Counted from the stretch's first letter, positions 14,983 through 22,443 are shown. The stretch is 23,050 bases of DNA from JAFLCM01 sp046154665 (GCA_046154665.1 JBJXFG010000045.1:1-23050), one strand, 5' to 3'. A program made the numbers and translations. The notes: a model not told the origin generated them from the letters alone.

Positions 14983-15785
14983 ACGGGCACGGTCGGCGCT
15001 GGTGGCGGAGCGGCGAGGGCCGAGGCTCCGCACTCGGGGCATGGGGCGTTGTGCTTCAGGCCTCGGCGGTCGTAGTTGCAGGTCGGGCAGAGATGGTCGG
15101 GCCGCGTGTACCAGGAACGGAAGGCGAGCCAGATGAGCCCGACCGCCAAGACTGACTGATACATAACGGTCTCGATCGAGAGCCTGAACCCCAACCAACC
15201 AACTATCCAAGCGCCACGCGCGGTCGCTCTGGCGGGTTCCAAAGCCAACGACAGACACACTGCGGCAAAGGCCGCTCCGAGCAACCATGCGTGAGCCCAT
15301 CGGTTGCGCATCGCTCGGCCAATCAACTCTCCCCATATGGCTGCTTTGAGCATCACCGACAAGTAGAAGACCCAGCCGGGAAATCCCCGCACCCCTGGCA
15401 TCAGCCCGATGGATCGCAGCCAGCTCAAGATCTCGAACTCAACCGCCGACGTGACAAGCGCCAACGGAATGAGCACAACGTACCAACCCCAATGGACCGC
15501 CGGGCGCGACAGGCCCAGTGCGAGGGTCAGGGCAGGGATCGAGAGGATGGAGACCTCGATCGTCAGACTGCTAATCCACACCAAAACGAGCACCCTGCGG
15601 CTGAAAGCCATCGGCCAGTCCGCGTTGATTAGGCTCAGCACAACCAACAACTGCCGGACCGGGTCCCACCCTTGCCAGCCCGCAGCGGCGATAGAAGCCA
15701 GCACCCCCAGCAACACCCACCCGCGCCACGTGAACCGCCGCTCGCGCGGCCAGGCCGATCGGATGTCGTGGATGAGCCGCTTCAT
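14970..15785 (-). CDS. Multi-pass membrane protein with C-terminal zinc ribbon
   Basis: 271 residues from ATG 15783-15785. After a basic N-terminus (WPRERRFTWRG) there are about six hydrophobic segments between residues 25 and 232. The tail is CPTCNYDRRGL, then CPECG (about residues 238-258), a small zinc ribbon typical of planctomycete membrane proteins; the last 15 residues are Ala/Pro-rich. The segment between the last membrane span and the ribbon (FRSWYTRPDH) would place the ribbon in the cytoplasm or at the membrane surface. I cannot assign a function. It lies 16 bases after the antitoxin-like gene on the same strand, so it may share that transcript. Confidence 0.75.
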   Translation of the reverse strand: MKRLIHDIRSAWPRERRFTWRGWVLLGVLASIAAAGWQGWDPVRQLLVVLSLINADWPMAFSRRVLVLVWISSLTIEVSILSIPALTLALGLSRPAVHWGWYVVLIPLALVTSAVEFEILSWLRSIGLMPGVRGFPGWVFYLSVMLKAAIWGELIGRAMRNRWAHAWLLGAAFAAVCLSLALEPARATARGAWIVGWLGFRLSIETVMYQSVLAVGLIWLAFRSWYTRPDHLCPTCNYDRRGLKHNAPCPECGASALAAPPPAPTVPVQPN

Positions 15786-15801
15786 GTCGCCCCCCGGGCA
15801 T

Positions 15802-15999
15802 TCACGCAGCTTTGCGACGGGTGGATCGTGGCTTCGAAGACGCCGTCGGCTTGACCGCCGCTCTTTCTTTCGCGGTGTTTTCTCGCTTTTCCGACTCCGC
15901 TCTGAGGGCCTCAGCCATGCGCGCGATGCTGTAACCGTGCTTCTTGGCGAAGGCGTCGCGGATCCGTCGGATCTCGGCGAGAATGGGGTCTTGCTTCAT
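15802..15999 (-). CDS. Small antitoxin-like partner of the PIN gene
   Basis: 65 residues. It begins KQDPILAEIRRIRDAFAKKHGYSIARMAEALR, which resembles the short partner proteins that follow PIN-domain genes of the 'YIETSVVS' type. The C-terminal half is basic (Lys/Arg/Ser/Ala-rich) and likely disordered. The start ATG overlaps the PIN stop in an ATGA arrangement, so the two were built to be translated together. The order is toxin first, antitoxin second. Antitoxin function is inferred from context only. Confidence 0.7.
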   Translation of the reverse strand: MKQDPILAEIRRIRDAFAKKHGYSIARMAEALRAESEKRENTAKERAAVKPTASSKPRSTRRKAA

Positions 16000-16475
16000 C
16001 GATGCGCCTCCATCAGTTCATACGGCGTGCAGATGACCGGCGACCTGAACCCCGCCTGCTCGCACAACGATTGTATCCGCGAGAACTGATCGGCATTCGC
16101 GATGTGCTTGCAGTTCCATGTCATCAGATAGCGGATGCCGTGGCGGGCCGCGGCCGCCATGTGGAACGCATCGAGGCCCGCACGTTCGGGAAGCCCGAGT
16201 CCCCGCGCCAGCGAGTCAGCCAAGGACTCAACCTCGCTGTCAACTGCCAGCGATTCGATGCTGGCGATCAGCGACTTCCGCTTTTTCGCGGCCTCGGAAT
16301 CACCACGCTCGATTTCATAAGTCACCGCGTCAGACACGACGAGGTGGAACGATTCCCGTCGGAGCGCCCACCAGTCCTGCGTCGCCTTCTGCTTCGCACG
16401 CACCACCAGATCACGGCTCGGCCTTGAGGACAAGAAACTCACGACCGACGTCTCGATCTACACCGACGGCTTCAT
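15996..16475 (-). pseudogene. PIN-domain (VapC-like) nuclease gene with in-frame amber stop
   Basis: Reading from ATG 16473-16475 gives MKPSV, then a TAG codon at 16458-16460, then IETSVVSFLSSRPSRDLVV and an intact PIN body to the stop at 15996. In this family the sixth position is the Tyr of VYIETSV, so one base change (TAC/TAT to TAG) explains the break. The remaining acidic sites are kept (TYEIERGD, LDAFHMA) and the tail TWNCKHIANAD is typical. Starting instead at GTG 16440-16442 would give 148 residues but lose the acidic residue of IET, part of the catalytic site. Possible readings: a recent pseudogene, a sequencing error, or readthrough. Confidence 0.75.
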
Positions 16476-16520
16476 CCCACAAGACAACCGCGCCCCCCCC
16501 GGCGGCATGAGCACGCCCAC

Positions 16521-17882
16521 CTACGCCCCCCACTCCCGCTGCATCGTCAGCGCCAGCACATTCCAAGAAACAAACCCGCCCTCCGAAGGCCACAGCCCGC
16601 GGCCCGCGTCATCGAAGCACTCGTGCAGCGAGCCGTGTTTGGCGAGTCCCTTTGCGCACAAATCGATCGTGCGCCGCGTCAGTTCCTTCGCCAGGTCCGC
16701 ACGACCCGCGCGGGCCAGACCCGCGGCGAGGTAGTAGTTCGACAGAATCCACACCGGGCCCTGCCAGTTGCTCACCGCGCTGCGCTTCATTACCTTGAAG
16801 TCAAAGATGAGTGAGCGCGGGGCCTGGTTGAAGTAGACGCTGTCGGCGGGCAGCGTGCGCACGCCGAAGGGACCCCAGAATGCGTTCTCACGCGTCAGCA
16901 GTTTCACGAGCTTCTTGGCGCGGTCGGCGTCGGGCACGCCGGCGTACAGCGGCAGCAGGCTCACCCAGGTACACAGCGGGCTGATCGTGTTCCCGGCGTG
17001 GTCGCTGACGATCTCGCTGGCCAGCTGCGCGACGCCGTGCTTCCAGGTGAGCGCGACGTAGAAGCCCTCGCCCCCCCCCCCGGGGGTCTCCCACCACATG
17101 AGTTCGTTCATCAGCCGCTTGAGGCGCTCGGCCTTGTGCTGCCAGCGCGGGGCCTCGTGGTCCTTGCCGAGCATGCCGGCGATCTCGACCATCGCCTCGT
17201 ATTCGAGGACCATGAAGGCGTTAACGCCGGGGTCTTCGACGGTGTTGTCGGGCAGCGCGACGGTGAGCAGGTCGTTGTCGAATCCGGTCTGGAGCGCCGA
17301 GTGGGCCTTGATGAGCCCGTGCATCCCGCCGTAGGTGGTCTCGATGTATTCGAGAAACTTGGCGACGCGCGGGTAGATCTCGTGGCGGCGCAGCCAATCA
17401 GCGCCGGCCCCGGCGTGCGCCCGCGCGCAGCGCAGCGCGAACTGCGCGATCACCGGCTTGCTCGGCTCGTCCTCGTGGCTCTTGGTGACCAGCTCGACGC
17501 GGCGGACAAAGCCGTCGGTGCGGGCGTTATCCAGCAGGTTCAGCAGCGCACCCGAGCACGGCTCAACAAACTCGGGGTAGCGCAGCAGCTCGATGGCGGC
17601 CTCGGAGGCGTCGTGGTGGAACAGCCCGAGCGAGTAGTCGCCGGTGTTGAAGACGTCGAGCGGCCCGTGGTTGGCCGCCGTGGAGGCTGGGGTTTTCTTG
17701 GTGGCGTCGCGGGCCGGGTCGATGGTGGGCGAGACGTCGACGCCGCGGGCCCGGAGCAGCGCCGCGCCGCCTTCGCTCAAGGGCATCGGCGCGATCCACG
17801 GGTGCTCAAACCGAGCCACGGCGGGGCGGCAGCACTTGCGGCTCTCGGCGATCAGGAACTCACTGAGGGTGCGGAGTGGCAT
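16521..17882 (-). CDS. GH63-like alpha-glucosidase or trehalase-type glycosidase
   Basis: 453 residues, all-helical in character with no signal peptide, so cytoplasmic. It resembles the (alpha/alpha)6-barrel hydrolases of family GH63 and relatives. Signatures: SLGLFHHDASE-like N-terminal helix, ALQTGFDND (about 195-203), VNAFMVLEYEAMVEIAG, MWWETPGGGGEGFYVAL, FWGPFGVRTLPADSVYF, SNWQGPVWILSNYYLAAGL and LWPSEGGFVSWN at the end. Asp in TGFDND and Glu in PSEGGF are the likely catalytic acids by position. The substrate is unknown; glucosylglycerate- or oligosaccharide-type alpha-glucosides are plausible. A run of 11 G/C in the coding strand (17071-17081) encodes the GGGG. It lies 167 bases after secY, across a repeat. 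Confidence 0.8.
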   Translation of the reverse strand: MPLRTLSEFLIAESRKCCRPAVARFEHPWIAPMPLSEGGAALLRARGVDVSPTIDPARDATKKTPASTAANHGPLDVFNTGDYSLGLFHHDASEAAIELLRYPEFVEPCSGALLNLLDNARTDGFVRRVELVTKSHEDEPSKPVIAQFALRCARAHAGAGADWLRRHEIYPRVAKFLEYIETTYGGMHGLIKAHSALQTGFDNDLLTVALPDNTVEDPGVNAFMVLEYEAMVEIAGMLGKDHEAPRWQHKAERLKRLMNELMWWETPGGGGEGFYVALTWKHGVAQLASEIVSDHAGNTISPLCTWVSLLPLYAGVPDADRAKKLVKLLTRENAFWGPFGVRTLPADSVYFNQAPRSLIFDFKVMKRSAVSNWQGPVWILSNYYLAAGLARAGRADLAKELTRRTIDLCAKGLAKHGSLHECFDDAGRGLWPSEGGFVSWNVLALTMQREWGA

Positions 17883-17910
17883 GTGTGGCTGTGAGTCGAT
17901 TCGAAGATGT

Positions 17911-18036
17911 TTTAAAAGCGGAGAACGCGGAGATCACGGAGGAAGGCACGGAAGGGGACAAGACAAAGGCGGTCTCGCTTCTTGCCGCCAAGCTCCTGTC
18001 TTTCTCCGCGCTCTCCGCGCGCTCCGCGTTCAAGTC
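17911..18036. repeat. CTCCGCG / CGCGGAG imperfect inverted repeat
   Basis: Repeated CGGAGAACGCGGAGA-type units at 17918-17942 face CTCCGCGCTCTCCGCG units at 18003-18030. It fills the 167 bases between the secY stop and the glycosidase start and may act as a weak terminator or spacer. Confidence 0.7.
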
Positions 18037-18049
18037 TTTCTGTCGCCGC

Positions 18050-19483
18050 TCACGCCAGTCGTCCGCGGATCTTGGGCCCGCGTCCGCCGTGCTCCGCGCC
18101 GCCGAGGAAGCCCGAGTAGTTCCGCATCAGCAGGTTGGCCTCGATGCGCTGGATGAGGTCCAGGCCGACCGACACGCAGATGAGCAGCCCCGTGCCGCCC
18201 AGGAACTGGGAGACGTTGATCGGGATGTTCATGCTGGTGGCGATGACCGTGGGCAGCAGGGCGATGACGGCGAGGAAGCCGGCGCCGACGTACGTCACGC
18301 GCTCCATGACCGTCTCGAGATACTCGGCGGTGCGGGGGCCGGGACGCAGGCCGGGGATGAAGCTGCCGTGGTCGCGGAGCTGCTTGGACATGTCCTCGGG
18401 GTTGAACTGGACGGTGTTCCAGAAGTACGAGAAGAAGTAGATCAGGATGATCTCGAAGACCACGAAGAGGAACTGGCCTTGCGCGAAGTTGTCTGACAGG
18501 AACGACGCCGTGCGCGACCACCAGTGGTTGGGGTCGGCGTTGGGGTTGTTCATCGTCGAGAAGATCACGCTGGGGAAGATCATCAGCGACGAGGCGAAGA
18601 TGACGGGCATCACGCCGCCGTGGTTGATGCGCAGCGGCAGGAACGAGCGCTGCCCACCGAAGACCTTTCGCCCGCGGGTGTGCTTGGCCTGCTGGATGGG
18701 GATGCGGCGCTGGGCGACGGTGATGAGCACCGCGCCGGCGGTGACAAAGACAAACCCGGCGACGATCGCCAAGACACCCATCCACGAGAGCTGCGGGTCG
18801 CCCGTACCGGAAGCGCCGAAGATGCTCTGGATGAAGCCGATCTCACGCACCGGGCTGTTGTTGATGACCCATCCCACGGCGTTGGGCATCGAGGCCAGGA
18901 TGCCCGCGGTGATGATCAACGACACGCCGTTGCCGATGCCATGCTTATCGATCTGCTCGCCCAGCCACATGAGGAAGACGCAGCCGGCGGTCATGCACAT
19001 GATGGCCATGGCCCACCACAGCGGGTGGTTGGCCCAGTTGGGATACACCAAACCCGACCGCGTGATAAACGCCAGCCAGCCGATGGATTGAAGGATGCAC
19101 AGGGCGACCGTCGCGTAGCGGGTCCATTCCTGGATCTGCTGGCGACCGGTGGGGCCCTCTTCCATCTTCTTTTTGAGCGGGGCCCACGCCGAGGAGAGCA
19201 GCTGGAAGATGATGCCGGCCGAGATGTAGGGCATGATGCCCAGGCCGAAGATCGTCGACTGGCTGAACGATCCGCCCGAGAAGACGGACATGAACTGTCC
19301 GATGCGGGAGAGCGCGGTGCCGGCGTCGGCCTGCTGCTTGAAGAAATCGACCAGCTGCTGCTGGTCGACGCCGGGGATGGGGATCCAGAACCCGATGCGG
19401 TAGACCGCCAGCATGGCGATCGTGAACAGCAGCCGGTTGCGGAGTTCCTTGATCTTGAAGACGTTGACGAAGGCCTGGAGCAT
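18050..19483 (-). CDS. secY: Preprotein translocase channel subunit SecY
   Basis: 477 residues. SecY forms the protein-conducting channel of the inner membrane with SecE and SecG. Ten hydrophobic segments are expected and visible. The start MLQAFVNVFKIKELRNRLLFT, the IPIPGVD segment, the plug region GGSFSQSTIFGLGIMPYISA, GNGVSLIITAGI, QRRIPIQQAKH, LPLRINHGGVMPVIFASS and FNPEDMSKQLRDHGSFIPGLRPG are all typical. The tail carries Gly/Arg residues and ends GRLA. It is longer than E. coli SecY (443), mostly in the periplasmic loops between spans 3-6. It follows rplO after a 214-base gap containing a small hairpin. No Shine-Dalgarno motif is clear. Confidence 0.96.
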   Translation of the reverse strand: MLQAFVNVFKIKELRNRLLFTIAMLAVYRIGFWIPIPGVDQQQLVDFFKQQADAGTALSRIGQFMSVFSGGSFSQSTIFGLGIMPYISAGIIFQLLSSAWAPLKKKMEEGPTGRQQIQEWTRYATVALCILQSIGWLAFITRSGLVYPNWANHPLWWAMAIMCMTAGCVFLMWLGEQIDKHGIGNGVSLIITAGILASMPNAVGWVINNSPVREIGFIQSIFGASGTGDPQLSWMGVLAIVAGFVFVTAGAVLITVAQRRIPIQQAKHTRGRKVFGGQRSFLPLRINHGGVMPVIFASSLMIFPSVIFSTMNNPNADPNHWWSRTASFLSDNFAQGQFLFVVFEIILIYFFSYFWNTVQFNPEDMSKQLRDHGSFIPGLRPGPRTAEYLETVMERVTYVGAGFLAVIALLPTVIATSMNIPINVSQFLGGTGLLICVSVGLDLIQRIEANLLMRNYSGFLGGAEHGGRGPKIRGRLA

Positions 19484-19624
19484 TCGGTGGACTCATGGCC
19501 CCCCGCGGCGGAGGGAAAAACGGCGGGAGGAATGACGGCGAACGGCGTCGGACCAACGCCCCCGATCCGTCGGTGGCGTCCTGCCCCTTCCCCCGGCACC
19601 CACCGCCGACGCCCCGAGGTAGAC

Positions 19625-19639
19625 CGGCTCTGCGAGCCG
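19625..19639. repeat. CGGCTC-loop-GAGCCG hairpin after rplO
   Basis: A six-bp stem with a TGC loop in the rplO-secY gap, followed by GACACTTCT. It resembles the hairpin downstream of rpsH (22425-22443). Both follow a ribosomal gene stop. The rest of the 214-base gap (19484-19697) shows no gene. Confidence 0.6.
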
Positions 19640-19697
19640 ACACTTCTCATGGACGATGCGACGGTTGGGATACAGAAGTACGAGGCAGGGCGGAAGT

Positions 19698-20393
19698 TTA
19701 GGCCGGCTTCTCGCCGCCCTTCTTGGGCTTTTCGGCTTTGGCTTCCGGAGCGGCCGCAGCGGCGGGAGCCTCGGCGTCGCCCTTGCCCTTTTTGGCACCG
19801 GCCCCCCCGGCCTTCGGCTTGTCAAACTTCTTGGCGGCCCGGAGTTTGGGCTTCTTGGTGAGGTTCTTGGGACGACGGTCGTCGGAGTTGCGGTCGACGC
19901 CGCGGACATTGTCGCGACGTGTCCCGGTCTCGGTGACGGTCCCGCCGGCGGCGAGGACGGCCTTGCGGACCGAATCGGTCACACGCTCGGCGTTGATGTT
20001 GAGTTTGACGGTCAGGCCCTTGCCGCCGAGCTTCTTCAGGTCGCCCATCACCTTGAGCGGGCGCTTGGTATCGCGGACCAGGCCGGCATCGATGAGCCGC
20101 TGGGCGTTGATCTCGCCGCCCTTGGCAAACATCGGGTGAGCCAGGATATCGCCCAGATTGACCGCCCAGAACTCGACCGTGAAGGTCGCGTTGGTGAAGC
20201 CCATCTTCTGCAGCCGGCGGAAGAACGGCATCTGGCCGCCCTCGAAGGCGCGCTTGGCGGCGTAACCCGAGCGCGTCGATGCGCCCTTGTGACCCTTGCC
20301 CGCGGTCTTGCCGTGGCCCGAACCTTCGCCGCGACCGATGCGCTTGCGGGCTTTGTACTTGCCGGTGAGGGCGGTGACTTCGTGGATCATCAT
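19698..20393 (-). CDS. rplO: Ribosomal protein L15 (uL15) with C-terminal extension
   Basis: 231 residues, against about 145 for most bacterial L15. The conserved part starts with MIHEVTALTGKYKARKRIGRG, has the GSGHGKTAGKGHKG loop (residues 25-37) and FEGGQMPFFRRLQKMGF (50-66), and ends about residue 155 (NINAERVTDSVRKAVLAAGG). About 75 further residues follow, first basic (RRPKNLTKKPKLRAAKKF) and then Ala/Pro/Glu/Lys-rich to the stop. Such a tail is expected to be disordered on the ribosome surface. Two ATG codons stand in tandem at 20388-20393. It is preceded by heptamer repeats and by rpsE with no rpmD between. Confidence 0.95.
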   Translation of the reverse strand: MMIHEVTALTGKYKARKRIGRGEGSGHGKTAGKGHKGASTRSGYAAKRAFEGGQMPFFRRLQKMGFTNATFTVEFWAVNLGDILAHPMFAKGGEINAQRLIDAGLVRDTKRPLKVMGDLKKLGGKGLTVKLNINAERVTDSVRKAVLAAGGTVTETGTRRDNVRGVDRNSDDRRPKNLTKKPKLRAAKKFDKPKAGGAGAKKGKGDAEAPAAAAAPEAKAEKPKKGGEKPA

Positions 20394-20420
20394 GGCTGGA
20401 GGCTCGCGTGGGGAAGAAGG

Positions 20421-20480
20421 CGGGAGTCGCGGGGGCGGTGGTCGGGAGTCGGTGGTCGGGAGTCGGAGGTCGGGCGTCGA
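20421..20480. repeat. Heptamer repeat upstream of rplO
   Basis: Imperfect tandem CGGGAGTCGG units on the plus strand (mRNA sense CGACTCCCG) in the rpsE-rplO gap. The mRNA would have a pyrimidine- and CG-rich leader ending about 30 bases before the rplO start. Confidence 0.8.
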
Positions 20481-20491
20481 GGAAAGGCGAA

Positions 20492-21226
20492 TCAGGAGAC
20501 AGCGGGTGCGGAGCCGGCCTCAGGCGCTGAGGCAGGGGCTTCCGAGGGGGCCGGGCCGCGGCCGCGATCGCCGCCGCCGCCACCACCACGGCCACCACGA
20601 TCACCACCGCGTCCACCGCCGCGACCGCCGCGGGTTTCCTTGCCCATGTTGTTGACGGGGCCCTTGGGACCGGTTGATTCGCGGGTGGCGGGCATGAAGG
20701 CCTTGCCGCGGGCCTGGCGGGCGTCGACTTCGGTCTCGCCGAGCTGGACGCCGCGAAGGGTGCCGACGTTGGCGGGCTGGCGGAGCTGGGCGAGCGCGGC
20801 GATGGCGGCCTTGGCGAGGTTTTTCTTGTTGGTCGAGCCGTAGGCCTTGGTGAGGCAGTCGGTGACGCCGACCTGTTCCAGAATCGCACGCACCGTGGCG
20901 CCAGCGACGACGCCGGTACCCGGCGACGCGGGCACGAGCTTCACGATCGAAGCGCTGTAGCGACCGACGACGGTGTGCGGGATGGTGCCGCCCTGGAGCG
21001 GGACGCGCTTGAAGTTTTTCTTGCCGTCCTTGGTGGCCTTTTCGACCGCCTGGGGCACTTCCTTGCCCTTGCTGTAGCCCAGGCCGACCTGGCCGCGCCG
21101 ATCTCCAACGACGACCATGGCGCCGAAGGAGAACCGCTTGCCGCCCTTGACGGTGGCGGAGGAGCGGAACACGCCGATGGTGGCGGAATCATTCTGCGAG
21201 CGATCGTCGGTCTTGAACTCGGCCAT
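20492..21226 (-). CDS. rpsE: Ribosomal protein S5 (uS5) with RGG tail
   Basis: 244 residues, against about 166 in E. coli. The S5 core is complete: GGKRFSFGAMVVVGDRRGQVGLGYSKGKEVPQA-type N-domain (residues 28-60), GRYSASIVKLVPASPGTGVVAG (88-109) and a final helix VTDCLTKAYGSTNKKNLAKA. After about residue 160 comes an extra stretch with PATRESTGPKGPVNNMG, then an RGG-rich block at 199-224 (nine Arg separated by Gly), then a Pro/Ala/Ser/Glu end. RGG tracts bind RNA and are methylated in eukaryotes; uS5 of eukaryotes has an RG-rich segment at its other end. Here it must be an independent addition. No Shine-Dalgarno motif; heptamer repeats precede the start. Confidence 0.95.
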   Translation of the reverse strand: MAEFKTDDRSQNDSATIGVFRSSATVKGGKRFSFGAMVVVGDRRGQVGLGYSKGKEVPQAVEKATKDGKKNFKRVPLQGGTIPHTVVGRYSASIVKLVPASPGTGVVAGATVRAILEQVGVTDCLTKAYGSTNKKNLAKAAIAALAQLRQPANVGTLRGVQLGETEVDARQARGKAFMPATRESTGPKGPVNNMGKETRGGRGGGRGGDRGGRGGGGGGDRGRGPAPSEAPASAPEAGSAPAVS

Positions 21227-21244
21227 GGTGGGGTCTCGGGGGAG

Positions 21245-21292
21245 CGGGAGTCGGGAGTCGGGAGTCGGATGTCGGGAGTCGGGTACCCGACT
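21245..21292. repeat. Heptamer repeat upstream of rpsE
   Basis: Units of GGGAGTC in tandem (three perfect, then two with one change) end within 20 bases of the rpsE start codon at 21224-21226, on the upstream side. In mRNA sense the leader reads CCCGACTCCCGACTCCCG. Confidence 0.85.
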
Positions 21293-21306
21293 CAGACTCG
21301 GTATCT

Positions 21307-21338
21307 CGATGCCTTGATGCCTAGATGCCTCGATGCCT
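21307..21338. repeat. GATGCCT tandem repeat between rplR and rpsE
   Basis: Four units of GATGCC separated by CT, TT, TA or CT-type spacers (plus strand), next to the heptamer repeat. It forms part of the 117-base rplR-rpsE gap. Confidence 0.75.
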
Positions 21339-21343
21339 TCTAC

Positions 21344-21706
21344 TTAGAACTTCAATCCGCCTTCACGCGCACCGTCGGCCAGAGCCTTGACGCGCCCGTG
21401 GTAGCGGAAGCCGCCGCGGTCAAACGCGACTTCCTTCACGCCGGCGGCGGTGGCCTTCTGGGCCAGGGCCGTGCCGACGGCCTTGGCGGCGGCGGCGTTG
21501 CCGGTCTTCTCGAGCTTGAGGCCCGAGTCGCGCGTCGAGGACGACGCGAGCGTCTTGCCCGCCAAATCGTCGATCACCTGCGCGTAGATGTGGTTGAGCG
21601 ACTTGAAGATCGCCAGACGGGGACGCGAAGGCGTCCCGCTGATGCGCTTGCGCAGGCCGATACGGCGGCGGGTGCGACGGACGGCCTTGTCTTTGTTCTT
21701 GTTCAT
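21344..21706 (-). CDS. rplR: Ribosomal protein L18 (uL18)
   Basis: 120 residues from ATG 21704-21706, a typical length. L18 binds 5S rRNA in the central protuberance with L5. It is recognised by RRTRRRIGLRKRISGTPSRPRLAIFKS (basic N-terminus), NHIYAQVIDDLAGKTLASSST, and the end GGFRYHGRVKALADGAREGGLKF-type segment. GAGGC seven bases upstream supports this start; a longer frame to 21781 would add 25 residues across the intergenic gap. It is 101 bases after rplF, wide for a ribosomal operon. Confidence 0.96.
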   Translation of the reverse strand: MNKNKDKAVRRTRRRIGLRKRISGTPSRPRLAIFKSLNHIYAQVIDDLAGKTLASSSTRDSGLKLEKTGNAAAAKAVGTALAQKATAAGVKEVAFDRGGFRYHGRVKALADGAREGGLKF

Positions 21707-21807
21707 GACTGCCTCGTTGAGCCGGGGCGAAACACTCTGGAAACGGGTCGTGCTGTTGCGAACGAACTTTTTCGAAGACACCGGCTGGAAGCAGGTGCCA
21801 CCTTGGA

Positions 21808-22359
21808 TTACTGACCGAAGGCCTTGCCTTCCTTGCGGCGGATGACTTCGTCGACGTACTTGACGCCCTTGCCGTTGTACGGCTCGGGCTTGCGCTTCGA
21901 GCGGATGACCGCGGCCAGCTGGCCCACGGCCTGACGGTCGGCGCCCTTGATGGTGACGAACGTCTTCTCGACCGACACGTCGACGCCCATCGGGATGGGA
22001 ACGAAGATCGCGTTGGCGAAGCCGAGCTTGAGCTTGATGTTCTTGCCGGTGACTTCGGCGGCGTAGCCGACGCCGACGACTTCGAGCTTCTTCTCGTAGC
22101 CCTTGGTCACGCCGGCGATCATGTTGTTGATGAGCGCGCGGGTGGTGCCCCAGTGGGCGCCCGTCTCGGCCATCGTCTCCGAGCCCTTGCTGGGCTCGAC
22201 CACGACGGTCTTGGCGTCGGCGTTGACCGACACCGTGACCTCGGGGCGGTGCTCCATATCGAGTTTCTTCGCGCCCGAAGACACCGTGACCTTGCGGCCG
22301 GCGACTTCGACCTTGACGTTGGCCGGGATGGTGATGGGCTTTTTGCCGAGGAGGGACAT
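21808..22359 (-). CDS. rplF: Ribosomal protein L6 (uL6)
   Basis: 183 residues from ATG 22357-22359, standard for L6. Two similar L6 domains are present: MSLLGKKPITIPANVKVEVAG-type at the start, ALINNMIAGVTKGYEKKLEVVGVGYAA (75-101) between, and KRKPEPYNGKGVKYVDE (155-171) near the end, which is the rRNA-contacting signature. The C-terminus EVIRRKEGKAFGQ is normal. Reading frame upstream of 22359 runs into the duplicated rpsH-derived sequence in another frame and is not coding. Heptamer repeats sit in the 98-base gap to rpsH, 23 to 53 bases before the start. Confidence 0.96.
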   Translation of the reverse strand: MSLLGKKPITIPANVKVEVAGRKVTVSSGAKKLDMEHRPEVTVSVNADAKTVVVEPSKGSETMAETGAHWGTTRALINNMIAGVTKGYEKKLEVVGVGYAAEVTGKNIKLKLGFANAIFVPIPMGVDVSVEKTFVTIKGADRQAVGQLAAVIRSKRKPEPYNGKGVKYVDEVIRRKEGKAFGQ

Positions 22360-22381
22360 GGCGGATTCCGGGAGAAAGGGG

Positions 22382-22412
22382 CGGGAGTCGGGAGTCGGAG
22401 GTCGGGAGTCGG
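22382..22412. repeat. Heptamer repeat upstream of rplF
   Basis: Three to four CGGGAGT units on the plus strand, mRNA sense CCGACTCCCG, between the rpsH stop and the rplF start. It has the same orientation relative to transcription as the repeats before rpsE and rplO. Confidence 0.8.
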
Positions 22413-22424
22413 AGACGAGAAACC

Positions 22425-22443
22425 GTCGGCTCGGAGAGCCGAC
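22425..22443. repeat. Hairpin downstream of rpsH
   Basis: A perfect eight-bp stem GTCGGCTC / GAGCCGAC with a GGA loop, 14 bases after the rpsH stop codon. A near copy (one change that breaks a pair) stands at 22958-22976, next to the repeated rpsH end. Confidence 0.8.

Noticed and set aside
16118..16510. Plus-strand frame over the PIN gene
   Set aside because: It is antisense to a recognisable PIN body and lacks any motif.
18524..19861. Long plus-strand open frame of 445 residues
   Set aside because: It is antisense to secY and the end of rplO, with no domain; a typical shadow in GC-rich DNA.
20421..21338. Tandem repeats resembling a CRISPR array
   Set aside because: Units are 7-8 bases with no unique spacers and no cas genes in the window.
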